From: Myxococcales bacterium
Lineage (GTDB): Bacteria; Myxococcota_A; Polyangia; Polyangiales; Polyangiaceae
Assembly (NCBI GenBank): GCA_016191785.1
Contig: JACPVJ010000106.1
Location: forward strand, 57,414 to 121,413
Reading direction: 5' to 3'
Length of the DNA: 64,000 nucleotides
Part shown: one piece after another, positions 27,380-37,013 of the stretch
Numbering within the stretch: position 1 is the first letter of the stretch
How the letters are laid out: every line of letters starts with the position of its first letter
Notes under the pieces: generated by a model
Database searches by the model: none
What the model saw: the letters and a program-made list of their open reading frames with translations, nothing else
Told to the model about the DNA's origin: nothing
Made by a program: the position numbers and the translations under genes

Positions 27380-30300
27380 ATGCGAGGCTCGTTTCGGAAG
27401 ACCGCGCTCTTGGTCGGCGTCGCCCTGTCCTTGTCCGCCGCGTGCTCGGGGGACTTCGACGACAAGCGCAAGCTGAGGGAGCCGGTGGGCACACTCGGCG
27501 ACGACATGTACTCCGCGCTCTGCGATCGCGTGGGTGCGACCGTGCTCACAGAAGACGTCTACGGGGCGTCGTACCGCGGCGTGTGTCATCGCGACGCGGC
27601 GGGCAAGTACCGTGACCAGGTCGAGCAGAGCAAGCTTCCGCCGATCGCCGATCCGCTCAGCGGGTCGGGCGTGGCGCGCACGCTCGCCATCGCGAAGGTC
27701 GAGGCGATGGGCCGCCGACGGGCCGACCTGATCCAGGCCTTCAACGCGACCTTCAGCGACGACCCGATGCCGGACCCGTTCAACCCAGGCAAGACCGTAA
27801 AGGGCCACGTGGCGCTGCAACGCTTCTTGCAGCGCGTGGTTCCGCTCTACGAGTCGAACCCGGTGAACAAGGAGGGCTCGGGCTCACGCGAGGGGCTGAT
27901 GCCCAGCGTGACCCGCTCGACCGGGCGCTTGTTCGCCGCCCTCGGGGGCCCGGGGCCGGACACCTACGGCCAGTATGGCGACCCGGTGAAGGCCCAGAAG
28001 GCACAAGAGGCCCTGTCACGCCTCTCGGGTCGACTCGGCTATCGCCCGCTCAGGGTCGCGCTCGGCGCGATCAAGCCTTCGATGGCCTATCCGGAGCTCC
28101 GGCAGCTCGCGCAGACGTTCTCGACGCGCCTGCGCCCCGCGGGCAAGAACGCGCCCCCCGGCACCGGCGTGATGCGCGACGCCTTCCAGAACGTGCTCGG
28201 CATGGCCCAGCACGAGCTGTCGACCAGCCTGGAGGGGCCGCTCCCCGTGGCCTATGCGGCCGATCCGATCAAGCTGCAGCGAACCGGCCGCGCACCAACG
28301 CCGAGGTGGCGCGAGCCATCATGCTCAGCACCAACCCCGCCTTCGCCAAGCCCGGCGCGATGGCGCACTACCTGGTGGTGCGTGACTCGCGCGGGTACGC
28401 GGTGCCGACCGGCAACACGCCGGGCAAGCCGGGCACCGTGGGCGGCGCGTTCGTCGATGGTGACGGGGACGGCTTCGCCGACGTGGACTCGCGCGGCCGG
28501 TTCCTGGGGCCGGCGGGGCTGGCCCAGGTCGACACGCCGTTCTTCGTGCCGGGCTTGCAGCGCGTGCTGCCGCCCGACGCCTTCGGGCGCGCGGTCGATT
28601 CGGGCGGCACCCCGCTGTTCGCCTATCTCGACACCAGCCAGACCTTCGTCGGCGCGACCACCCGGGATCTCGAGCCGCTCCTCAATCCCGATCCGGTCGC
28701 CGAGAGCGAAGCGCTGGCCGACCTCTTGAGCGGCGCCTACGTGCTGTACGGCGACCCCATCCAGAACAAGGCCGACTGGGGCGTGGGCGGCGTGTACCCC
28801 ACGTTCGACACCACGCAGTCGCCGATCGTCGACCTGGCGCACGCTTCGGGTTGGATGTTCGCGCACAAGAACAGCGACGTGCACCTGAAGATGGTGAAGA
28901 AGCTGTTCACCGACCACGAGCAGACCATGGCGCGGTTGATCGGCGCATCGCTGAAGATCCGCGAGATCAGCAACGCCCACCCGGAGGCGAAGTTCGACCC
29001 GGCGGTGACGCTCTGGGACGAGCTGCAAGAGATCATCGTCCGGACCGCCAAGGACCCCAAGCTGTTCAAGGACGTGATGCGCGCCCTGGCCCACCCCGAC
29101 ACCCAGGCCTACCTGGGCAAGGCCTACAGCAACTACGCGAAGTACAAGGACGGGCTCTACTACAACACCAACGACATCAACGGGCCGCTGGTGAACCTGA
29201 CCGACGCGACCAACCCCGAGCCCCACGTGGCGCCGGACTACACCCAGCCCGACGCCGGCGACAACCGCAGCGACTTTCACCGGATCTTGCAGATCATCCA
29301 CGACGTGAACGGCGTGAACGCCTGCAATCGCGCCGGCGCCAAGGTGAAGATCCAGGTGCTGGGCCTGAACCTGTCGTGGCCACTGATCGGCTCGTACACG
29401 GAGTGCGAGCTGTTCGACTTCCAGAACATGGGTCTCTTCTACCTGGACTCGATCCTGGGAAAGGCCAAGCTGAACATCAAGTCGGACGCGCTGAACGGCA
29501 TGATGAGCCTGGCGAAGGTCTTCTCCGACCCGAACCAGCTGTTCGAGCAGTCGAGCGGCATCGACGGCATGACCCTGACCCCCGAGCCGCGTGGGCTGAA
29601 CCGCCTGGTGTTCTTCGGCGCGCAGTCGGGCAAGTTCGACCCGCTCTTCGGCGGCACCATGCCCGATCGCGACAAGAACTACAGCGGCAAGAACAAGGTC
29701 ACCAACGACTTCGTCGAGGCGACGATCGACGCCGTGTCCACCTCGGTGTGCCCCGATCGGATGGTCACCAACCCGAAGGGCACGCCGGCGCAGCTCTGGC
29801 TCTCGGACTGCTCGCTGCCCGGCGGCGACCCGAAGGACGTGCTGCGCATCCGGGGCAAGGGCACGATCTTTCTCTGGGAGAAGTACGAGTTCTACAAGGC
29901 GATGAAGCCCCTGCTCGCGGCCTTCGCCAACAACGGGGCCGGGCAGGTGTTCCTGGACAGCGTCGAGGCGCTGTATCGCCACTGGCCGACCGAGCAGCAC
30001 GGGGCCGAGTGCAACGACAACATCCCCGCGGGCCACTCGTTCGCCGACCGCCCCTGGCAGAAGTTCCTGACCCAGTCCGACGCGACTTCGCACAAGGTGA
30101 ACCCGGCGTACAACGCCAAGTGGTGCAACGGCAGCGGCGGCACGCGCTACGAGCCGATCTTGGTGGACGCCTTCGCCGGAGACCTGATGCCCGCCCTGGG
30201 TGAGCTGGTCAAGGCGCTCGACGTCCCCGACTTCGTGAAGGACGACCGCAACGGGGGCACGCCCAAGAGCGGCCTCGACGTGCTGCACGAGATGACCGTG

Positions 30301-31305
30301 GCGATGATGGACCCCGACTATGCCGCGAGCGTGGGCATGGTCGACCGGGCGGGGAACAAGGCCGGCAAGTGGGCCAACGGGCAGATCGCCAAGCCGCAGC
30401 TCACGCTCTTCGATCTGTTCGCCGACGCCATGGCCAAGATCGACGCCCGGCTCGTGCCCGGCAGCCCGCGCTTCACCCGCTGGAAGCGCGCCCGCAGCAA
30501 GCTGGTGGACCAGTTCTTGACGGTGGACGGCGACGGGACGAACGCGGCCTTCCGGAACCAGGGCTTCATCAAGGGCGTGCCGATCTTGCTCGACGTCTTG
30601 CGCGAGCAGATCAACGCCAACTGCCCCGACCGCGAGCAGAACCCCATGCCGTGCGCCTGGGCCACGAAGGACCTGGGGCAGAAGGCGGCCGAGAGCGTCG
30701 GTGGTGCGATGTTCGGGACCACCATGACGCTCATGGACCTGATCAACGAGGACGAAGAGGCGCGCCGTGCCCTCGAGAAGCACCTGCGTTACCTGGTGCA
30801 AGAGGCGAGCTCGAACGACGCGATGATCAGCATGCTCGCGAGCAGCGCCGACATGATGCAGATCTTGTCCGACGACGTGAACATGCCGGCCATCTACAAC
30901 GCCGTGGCCACCGCGGCGGCGCCGGAAGAGGCCACCGCCGACGGCAAGCCGGCGCCCGGCACGGCCGACCGCGTCCTCGAGCTGCTCGACGCGCTCACCA
31001 CCGAGCCGGTGATCGACGGCAAGGCGCAGCCCAATCCCTACGACCCGTATCGCTTCCAGGATCGGATGCTGGCCAACCTGGTCACCCCGCTCGATCCCCA
31101 GAACCCCGACAGCCCGACCCCGATCGAGATCTTCCTCGATACCTTCGCCGAGGTGAACCGCATCGACGCCCGGGCCTCCCGCGAAGAGCCGCTTTCTCCC
31201 GACGATTTGAAGGTGGTCTTCGGCACGATGCGAGATTTTCTGACCAGCAAGACCCGCGGGATGGAGCAGTTCTACGAAATCATGCGCCATCGCAACGGCG
31301 AGTGA
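27380..31305 (+). pseudogene. Very large lipoprotein of unknown function, split by a one-base frameshift
   Basis: Two overlapping frames make one gene of about 1308 residues. The first frame starts at 27380 (MRGSFRKTALLVGVALSLSAACSG, a signal peptide with a near-lipobox Cys22) and reads naturally to about residue 300 (VAYAADPIKLQ), then turns to Arg/Pro/Ser shadow sequence until 28729. The natural sequence resumes in the neighbouring frame as NRPRTNAEVARAIMLSTNP and continues to 31305. A missing base near 28270-28290 would restore the gene. A Ca-binding-like run DGDGDGFADVDSRG lies just after. The remainder is a soluble mixed helix domain of unknown family. The intact second half argues for a recent mutation or a sequencing error. 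The FadL-type gene follows 21 bases later. Confidence 0.75.
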
Positions 31306-31326
31306 GCGTGGTTGAAAAGCGCGCCA

Positions 31327-32982
31327 ATGCCGCATAGAAACCCGATCGTGGGAAACGGGCGAACCCTCGGGGCGATCCTGGCGCTGGCGACCGTGGCGCC
31401 GAGCGCGCACGGCGCCGGGCTCTACTTTGGCGACCGCGGCGTGCGCCCGCTCGGCCGCGGCGGCGCGTTCGTGGCGGGCGCCGACGACGGTGGCGCCATC
31501 GCCTACAACCCCGCGGGCCTGGCCTTTGCCGGCCACGCCTACCTCGGCGACTTCGCCTGGATGAACTACACCAGCACCTACCAGCGCAAGCAGCTGGTGC
31601 GACAGGTCGACCCCAACACCGGGCAACCGACCGGGCAAACGTGGACCTTCACCTTCCCCGAGGTCGAGGGCCGCACGCCAATCCTACCGATCCCCACCGC
31701 GGTGTATTCGAACTCGCTCGGGGTCGAGCACGCCAACTTCGCCTTCGGCGTTCACGCGCCCTACGCCGCCATCACCAGCTTCCCCGAGAAGGTGAGCGGC
31801 CAGCCGGCGCCGCAGCGCTATTCGCTGATCACCCTCGACGGCTCGGCGCTGGCGGTGCTGGGCGCGTACGCCGCGTATCGGGTCTCTGATCAGCTGGCGG
31901 TCGGCGCTGGCGTCGAAGCGCTGGTCGGCTACTTCCAGACCAGCGTGTACTTCAGCGCCTGCGTGCCCGAGCGGTTCATCTGCGCGCCCGAGCAGCCGGA
32001 GTACGACGCCTACGGGCAGCTGCGGGTCGGGCCCATCATCGCGCCGACCGGCATCCTGGGCGGGATCTTCACCCCGTCCGACATGGTCCGGATCGGCGCG
32101 TCTTTCCACCTGCCGGTGTGGATCGACTCGCCCGGCACGCAGAAGGTGCGGCTGCCCAGCGCTTCGGTGTTCGAAGGCGCGCGGGTCTCGGGCGACGCGG
32201 TGAACGTCGAGTTCAACCTGCCGTGGGTGCTGCGCGTGGGCGTCGAGGTGCGCCCGACCGAAGGTCTCGCGATCGAAGGCGGCGTGGCCTACGAGGCCTG
32301 GAGCATGCACGACAAGATCACGGTCAGCTCCGAGGACATCGCGCTCGAGAACGTGGCTGGCTTCCCGCCGGTGTACAAGATCCCGCCGCTCAGCATCGAT
32401 CGCGGCTTCCGTGACACGTATTCGGGGCGGGTCGGGGCGGAGTACAAGTTCCCGGTGTCCAGCTACGCCCTCGGCCTGCGCGCCGGCGCCATGTACGAGC
32501 GCAGCGCGATCCCCAAAGAATACCTCTCTGCGACCACCATCGATCTGGACAAGGTCACCCTTTCGGTGGGCGGCAGCCTGTACCTGGGCCGGTGGCGCTT
32601 CGACGGAGTGATCGCCCGGGTGATCGGCACGCCGGTCGAGGTGGGCGTCGACGAGCAGCGGGTGAAGCAGCTCAACCCGGTGATGGCCAACCCGGCGGCG
32701 AACCCGAACTACGTCAACGCCGGGAAGTACTCGGCCAGCGCCAACGTGCTGGGGGTCGGTCTGGTCTACCAGTTCGACTCGCCCGCCGAGCCGCCGACCA
32801 AACCAGCGGTGCCTCCCCCGGCTGACGCGGACGAGCCGCCGCCGAAGGCCACCCCCAAGGCAGAGGCGGCGGCCGAGAAGACGCCCGAGCCCGCGGCCGC
32901 CAAGGGCGAAGACGACTTCGAGAAGGCCTTCGAGCAAGAGCAGAAGAAGAAGCCGGAGAAGAAGCCGGGCAAGAAGAAGTGA
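31327..32982 (+). CDS. FadL/OmpP1-type outer-membrane transporter
   Basis: 551 residues from the ATG at 31327 (a TTG at 31312 is in frame). A Sec signal peptide is followed by LYFGDRGVRPLGRGGAFVAGADDGGAIAYNPAGLA (shown by segments: RGVRPLGRGGAFVAGADD then AIAYNPAGLA), the FadL hatch signature with NPAG. Alternating beta strands typical of a 14-stranded barrel run to about residue 490. An atypical charged C-terminal tail of 60 residues (Pro/Lys/Glu-rich, ending KKPEKKPGKKK) is presumably periplasmic. Such proteins take up hydrophobic compounds across the outer membrane. It is linked to the large lipoprotein just upstream, so the two may work together. Confidence 0.85.
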   Translation: MPHRNPIVGNGRTLGAILALATVAPSAHGAGLYFGDRGVRPLGRGGAFVAGADDGGAIAYNPAGLAFAGHAYLGDFAWMNYTSTYQRKQLVRQVDPNTGQPTGQTWTFTFPEVEGRTPILPIPTAVYSNSLGVEHANFAFGVHAPYAAITSFPEKVSGQPAPQRYSLITLDGSALAVLGAYAAYRVSDQLAVGAGVEALVGYFQTSVYFSACVPERFICAPEQPEYDAYGQLRVGPIIAPTGILGGIFTPSDMVRIGASFHLPVWIDSPGTQKVRLPSASVFEGARVSGDAVNVEFNLPWVLRVGVEVRPTEGLAIEGGVAYEAWSMHDKITVSSEDIALENVAGFPPVYKIPPLSIDRGFRDTYSGRVGAEYKFPVSSYALGLRAGAMYERSAIPKEYLSATTIDLDKVTLSVGGSLYLGRWRFDGVIARVIGTPVEVGVDEQRVKQLNPVMANPAANPNYVNAGKYSASANVLGVGLVYQFDSPAEPPTKPAVPPPADADEPPPKATPKAEAAAEKTPEPAAAKGEDDFEKAFEQEQKKKPEKKPGKKK

Positions 32983-33022
32983 CGGCGGCCGGCCACCCGC
33001 CACTCGGCCGGGTGGCGCCGTC
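32981..33022 (+). terminator. GC-rich hairpin after the FadL-type gene
   Basis: Two nested inverted repeats, GACGGC/GCCGTC (32981-32986 with 33017-33022) and GCCACCC/GGGTGGC (32992-32998 with 33010-33016), separated on the left by a five-base bulge and closed by an 11-base loop. It overlaps the stop codon. There is no T-run, so it is a candidate terminator or processing stop rather than a proven intrinsic terminator. Confidence 0.5.
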
Positions 33023-33082
33023 CATGCGCCGTGCAGTTCACAGGGAATTGCAGGGAAATCGCCCTGGCATGAAGCGTGAAGA

Positions 33083-33101
33083 GTGACCGCTCGGAGGTCA
33101 C
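33083..33101 (+). promoter_or_regulatory. Inverted repeat masking a Shine-Dalgarno sequence
   Basis: GTGACC (33083-33088) and GGTCAC (33096-33101) form a 6-bp stem with a seven-base loop. The strong ribosome binding site GGAGG (33093-33097) for the ATG at 33107 lies in the loop and right arm, so folding would hide it. The dyad could equally be an operator for a DNA-binding protein. Confidence 0.45.
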
Positions 33102-33106
33102 GATTC

Positions 33107-33541
33107 ATGGCTGTCAGGAACATCATCAAGGCACTTGCCGCACTGGCTGCATCCGCGGGCGCCGGCGGCGCTTACTTCGCAACGCACCTCGCAGCGCCCA
33201 CCCAGGCCGCGCCGGAGAAACCGTCCGCGGTTTGGGTCGAGACCCAAGAGGCACCGGCCGGCGCCGCGCAGTCGGTGAAGGTGGAAGCGAACGGCAAGAA
33301 GGTCGACGTGAAGCACGACTCGGATTCGAGCAGCGTGCAGGTGGAGAGCGGCAAGAAGCAGGTCCAGGTGAAGCAGTCGAAGAAGGGCAGCGCGGTGAAG
33401 GTCGACGACGGCAAAGAGGCGGTGCACGTCGAGCAGTCGGACGACGGCGAGAAGGTGCAGGCCGGCAACGTCCAGGTGAACAAGAAGGCCGGCGGCCTGA
33501 GCGTGAAGGTCGGCGGGCTGGTGGTGGACACCGGTCAGTGA
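33107..33541 (+). CDS. Small exported protein with KVDVK/VQVK strand repeats
   Basis: 144 residues from the ATG at 33107, chosen for the GGAGG nine bases upstream. A signal peptide or membrane anchor covers residues 1-30 (IIKALAALAASAGAGGAYFA). The mature part is made of short alternating hydrophilic strands with Val at every second position (VKVEANGKKVDVKHD, VQVESGKKQVQVKQ, VKVDDGKEAVHVEQ), which suggests a beta-solenoid or amyloid-like sheet. It ends with SVKVGGLVVDTGQ. The function is unknown. It is convergent with the phosphatase gene, with three bases between the stops. Confidence 0.8.
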   Translation: MAVRNIIKALAALAASAGAGGAYFATHLAAPTQAAPEKPSAVWVETQEAPAGAAQSVKVEANGKKVDVKHDSDSSSVQVESGKKQVQVKQSKKGSAVKVDDGKEAVHVEQSDDGEKVQAGNVQVNKKAGGLSVKVGGLVVDTGQ

Positions 33542-33544
33542 TGA

Positions 33545-34291
33545 CTAGCGCGACTCGTAGACCTGCAGCGCGGGAAGCTCGATCGCCGTGAGGAACCCAC
33601 CCTCTTTTCCGCAGCGCGTGTCGATGGCGACGACGGGGCCGCGGAACCAGAGATCGGTGGGATCCTCCGGCGTGTAGGTCGAGAGGTCCGCGGGCAGGTC
33701 TTCCGTCGCGGTGTGGCCACAGATCACTCGCTTGCCGGCGTAGTCGCTGAAGAACCGGGAATTGCGCGACCAGAGCAAGACCAGCGGGTCGTCCGCCTCG
33801 CTGGGGTGCAAGAACCGGCCGTCCTTCTCCGGCAGCCCGGCGTGCACGTAGATGGCGTGCTCGTCCTCGTAGAAGTGCAAGAGCGCGCTCATCCAATCCG
33901 CCACCGCCTCGGGGAAGAACGACCCCGAGAACAACGCCTCGAAGTCCGCGGCCTCGGGCTGGCTCTCGGGCAGCGGTCGGCCGAGGAACGAGCGCACGCA
34001 GGCCCAGCACCCGTTGGGCTGAGGCAGCACGAACTCGGGCCAACCGCCGTTCATCGCGCGAAGCCAGCCGTCTTCGTGGTTGCCTCGCAGGAACACCAGC
34101 TTGGCTTCAGTCTGGCGGTGCAGGCTCATCAGGTGCTCGACCACGCCGCGGGAGTCCGGGCCTCGATCGACGTAGTCGCCGAGGAAGAGCAACGTGTCGC
34201 CCGAGTCGAGCTTGGGCAGCCGCGCGAGCAACGTCTGGAGGTGCCGGAGCTCGCCGTGCACGTCGCCAACCACGAAGGTGCGTCCCGCCAT
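33545..34291 (-). CDS. PPP-family metallophosphatase (Ser/Thr phosphatase or Ap4A hydrolase type)
   Basis: 248 residues. The three metal-binding motifs are complete: GDVHGE near residue 8, GDYVDRG near 38 and GNHED near 70, with a later GHTATE and the histidine in YVHAGLP. These place it with the bacterial PrpA/ApaH-like PPP phosphatases. Given the several Hanks-type kinases in this window it may reverse their phosphorylation, but nucleotide hydrolysis (Ap4A) is equally possible from sequence. It starts 13 bases after the stop of the lytic transglycosylase gene, likely as one transcript. Confidence 0.85.
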   Translation of the reverse strand: MAGRTFVVGDVHGELRHLQTLLARLPKLDSGDTLLFLGDYVDRGPDSRGVVEHLMSLHRQTEAKLVFLRGNHEDGWLRAMNGGWPEFVLPQPNGCWACVRSFLGRPLPESQPEAADFEALFSGSFFPEAVADWMSALLHFYEDEHAIYVHAGLPEKDGRFLHPSEADDPLVLLWSRNSRFFSDYAGKRVICGHTATEDLPADLSTYTPEDPTDLWFRGPVVAIDTRCGKEGGFLTAIELPALQVYESR

Positions 34292-34304
34292 CGGCCCGCT
34301 CTGG

Positions 34305-36452
34305 TCACCCCTCGGCGGCCGGCTCGGGCGGCCCCGGCTCTGCGCTCGGTGCGCCCCCGGGCGTGGGCTCGGTCGCTGCCGGAAGCTCGGCCTCGGCGGG
34401 GGCGGGCGCGGGCGCCGCCTTCGCGCTAGCGCTGCCGGCGGCCACGTAGACCACCAGCTTGTCGCCGGGCTCGAGCTTCTTCTGGCGCGAGCGGCGGTTG
34501 ATGCGCTCCATCCAGCCCACGCTCATGCCATAGCGCCGACCCAGGCTGGCGAGCGTGTCACCGGTCTTCGCCTCGACGGTGATGCGCTTCTTGCCATTCA
34601 GCCCCTCGAAGTGCTCGAAGAAGTCGGGGGTGCCGGCCACCAACACCTTCACCTCTCGCTCGTCGAGCACGCGAGCGCCCGAGAGGTCGGCGCGAGGCTG
34701 GACCCAGAGCGTGAGCACCATGCCGCTCACCAGGCGCGCGCCCGGGTCGAGGACGTTCCAGGCCAGAACCTCGCTCTGGGACACGGTGAACACGCGGGCG
34801 ATGCGCTCCAGCGTGTCACCCCCCTGGACGCGATAAAACACGCGCTTCTTGTCTGCGTAGCGGAACTCGCGCGGCGAGATCACGACCACCTCGCCCGCCG
34901 AAGCGCCAGCCGGCGCGGCGGCCGCGGCTCGCTTGGGCACGAGCAGCACGGTGCCCGCATCCAGGGACTCGTCGTCTCGCAGCTTGTTCAGCTTCGCCAG
35001 CGCGGTGCGGTCGATGCCGCGCTGCGATGCGATCTTTGCAGGGTCGTCGCCCAACCGCACGACGACCGGCTCGACCTCGGGCTCGACCTCCGGGAGCTGC
35101 GCCAGGCCTGCCGTGACGGCCTGGGCCTTGCCCGCCGGCACGCGCACCGTGGCGCGCTGCGCGCCCTTGCCCGCGCTGGGCGGCACCCGCCCGAGCAAGA
35201 GGTGCGGGTTGAGCGCCTCGAGGGTCGAGGTGGGGACCTGGGCGACCTCCGCAATCTTCTCGAGGGGCAGGCCGGCCTTGGCGATCACGGTGTCGAAGCT
35301 CTCGGCCGGGTCGACCGCCAGATCGGCGAGCCCGAAGGCCTTCTTGTTCGCCATCACGAGCGCGACGGCGAAGATCTTCGGAACGTAGAGCGTGGTCTCC
35401 CAGGGAATGCCGGCCTCGTACCGGCACAGCTCCCAGTAGTCGTTGGTGTTGAACTTGCGGATCGCCTTCGACAGGCCGCCGTACCCCATGTTGTAGGCGG
35501 CCATGGCGAGCTCCCAGCTGCCGAAGCGACGGTACAGATCGCTCAGGTAGAGGACCGCAGCGTCGGTCGCGCGCTTGGGGTCGTAGCGCTCGTCCACCCA
35601 GCGATCGACGTTGAGCCCGTAGAGCCGACCTGCTTCGGGCATGAACTGCCACAGCCCGGCGGCCCCCGCGGGGGAGACGATGGTGGGGTTGTGCCCGCTC
35701 TCGATCAGGCTGAGCCACACCAAATCCGAGGGCAGGCCGGCTCGCGTGAGCTCTGCCTTCAGGAACGCCACGTAGCGACCGCTCTTCTTCGCCCACACCC
35801 GGGCGATGGCCTTGCCCTTGGGGTTGTCTCGGTAGAACTTGAGGTAGCGAATCACCCGCGATTCGAGGCGTACGGGAAGGTCGGGCATGTTGAGCGAACG
35901 GATCCACTCCGCGTCACTCCCGGTGCCCGCCGAATCGTCGAGCCCGGGGTCTTCCGCGACCGCCGGCGGAACACCCGACGCATGCACCCGGGGCCCGGGA
36001 GCAGCCGCAGGCTTCGGCAGGTCCCAGCTGAAGCCCGGGGCGGAACCCGGGAGCGGCTTGGGAAAGAGCACGCGATCGGCGGCCTTGAGGGCCTCGAGCT
36101 CGGGATCCTTCTTCTCGACGGCGGCGCCGCCGGTCGCGGCGATGCGCCGGCGCGCCGCTTCGTTCGGGGTGGGCGCCGGCGTGCCCGGCGGCAGGCTGGC
36201 GGCCGGGCGCTTCGGGGCCTTGCCCTTCTTCTTGGGCGCCGCGGGCTTGGCGGGCACGGGCGCTGCTGCCGCCGGTTTGGGCACGGGCGCTGCCTTGGGC
36301 GCGGGCGCCGCGGGCTTGGGCGCGGGCGCCGCGGGCTTGGGCGCGGGCGCCGCGGGCTTGGGCGCGGGGTCGGTGATCACCTCTTGCGCGCGAGCCGACG
36401 CGGCGAGCGACAAGATCGCTGCGAGCAGAACCGATGCTCTCGCGCCGCGCAT
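34305..36452 (-). CDS. LysM lytic murein transglycosylase (MltD-like)
   Basis: 715 residues. The signal peptide ends near SARA-QE. A 55-residue Pro/Ala/Lys linker made of KPAAPAP units follows. The transglycosylase (SLT) domain lies at about 190-370, with catalytic Glu in SLIESGHNP, then AGAAGLWQFMPEAGR and MAAYNMGYGG. Two LysM domains follow near 525-570 (YRVQGGDTLERIARVF) and 640-685 (VEAKTGDTLASLGRRYG). It cleaves peptidoglycan between MurNAc and GlcNAc, forming 1,6-anhydro ends. The absence of a lipobox Cys suggests a soluble periplasmic form. The C-terminal tail is again Pro/Ala/Glu-rich. Confidence 0.9.
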   Translation of the reverse strand: MRGARASVLLAAILSLAASARAQEVITDPAPKPAAPAPKPAAPAPKPAAPAPKAAPVPKPAAAAPVPAKPAAPKKKGKAPKRPAASLPPGTPAPTPNEAARRRIAATGGAAVEKKDPELEALKAADRVLFPKPLPGSAPGFSWDLPKPAAAPGPRVHASGVPPAVAEDPGLDDSAGTGSDAEWIRSLNMPDLPVRLESRVIRYLKFYRDNPKGKAIARVWAKKSGRYVAFLKAELTRAGLPSDLVWLSLIESGHNPTIVSPAGAAGLWQFMPEAGRLYGLNVDRWVDERYDPKRATDAAVLYLSDLYRRFGSWELAMAAYNMGYGGLSKAIRKFNTNDYWELCRYEAGIPWETTLYVPKIFAVALVMANKKAFGLADLAVDPAESFDTVIAKAGLPLEKIAEVAQVPTSTLEALNPHLLLGRVPPSAGKGAQRATVRVPAGKAQAVTAGLAQLPEVEPEVEPVVVRLGDDPAKIASQRGIDRTALAKLNKLRDDESLDAGTVLLVPKRAAAAAPAGASAGEVVVISPREFRYADKKRVFYRVQGGDTLERIARVFTVSQSEVLAWNVLDPGARLVSGMVLTLWVQPRADLSGARVLDEREVKVLVAGTPDFFEHFEGLNGKKRITVEAKTGDTLASLGRRYGMSVGWMERINRRSRQKKLEPGDKLVVYVAAGSASAKAAPAPAPAEAELPAATEPTPGGAPSAEPGPPEPAAEG
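36297..36368 (-). repeat. 21-bp tandem repeat encoding KPAAPAP
   Basis: Three perfect copies of a 21-base unit (plus strand gggcgcgggcgccgcgggctt) with a partial fourth, inside the linker of the lytic transglycosylase gene. The unit preserves the frame. Perfect identity points to recent expansion by slippage, and the region is likely to vary in length and to be hard to assemble. Confidence 0.9.
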
Positions 36453-36542
36453 GGCCCAGTCGTAGCGACGAAGTCGGACCGGGTCAAATCGCGCGGGGTT
36501 CTCGCGGAACTCTTGTGCGCGTGCCGCTAGGTGTGCGTGCCC

Positions 36543-37013
36543 TCAGAAGACCGCCTGCTTCGAGACCATCATCCAGACCACCGCCATGGTCGCGGCAAAT
36601 GACGGCACGCCCAAGAGGGCCCACGTGCGCTGCAGGCGATGCCACTCGGCCGGCAGCGGGCGACTGTCGCGAACGGCGGCGGCAGAGAGCGTGCGCATGC
36701 GGATCTGGAGATACGCCGCGGGGAGCCAGGTGAGACCCGCAATGACGTAGCCCGTGAGCCCCTGCCACACCCAGGGCGTCTCGAGCGGCAGTCGATAGAT
36801 GTGCACCAGCCAGAGCCCGGTGATGGGCATGATCAGGCCCGCCGGAACCGTGAAGATCCAGTCGGCTCGCACCACCTCGGCGTCGCACCAGGCGACGATG
36901 CGCGCGTCCTCCGAGCGGCCGGCCCTCATCTTGTAGTACGCGCTTCCAGCGCCCGTGCCCAGGAAGAGCACCGCGCCCAGCACGTGGATCGTCTTCAGGA
37001 CCAGGATGAGCAT
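36543..37013 (-). CDS. DUF2269 family membrane protein
   Basis: 156 residues with four predicted membrane helices: near 1-23 (LILVLKTIHVLGAVLFLG), 50-70, 78-98 and 132-152. The start of the first helix, the basic patch KMRAGRSED and the Trp-rich second helix (WIFTVPAGLIMPITGLW) match DUF2269 proteins. The ATG at 37013 lies 19 bases inside the DoxX-like gene, so the two are translationally coupled. Role unknown; it may act with the DoxX-like partner in the inner membrane. Confidence 0.82.
   Translation of the reverse strand: MLILVLKTIHVLGAVLFLGTGAGSAYYKMRAGRSEDARIVAWCDAEVVRADWIFTVPAGLIMPITGLWLVHIYRLPLETPWVWQGLTGYVIAGLTWLPAAYLQIRMRTLSAAAVRDSRPLPAEWHRLQRTWALLGVPSFAATMAVVWMMVSKQAVF

Noticed and set aside
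28252..31638. A 1128-codon minus-strand open frame opposite the large lipoprotein gene
   Set aside because: The composition is Val/His/Gly/Arg-rich with no recognisable motif; the plus strand has a natural exported protein.
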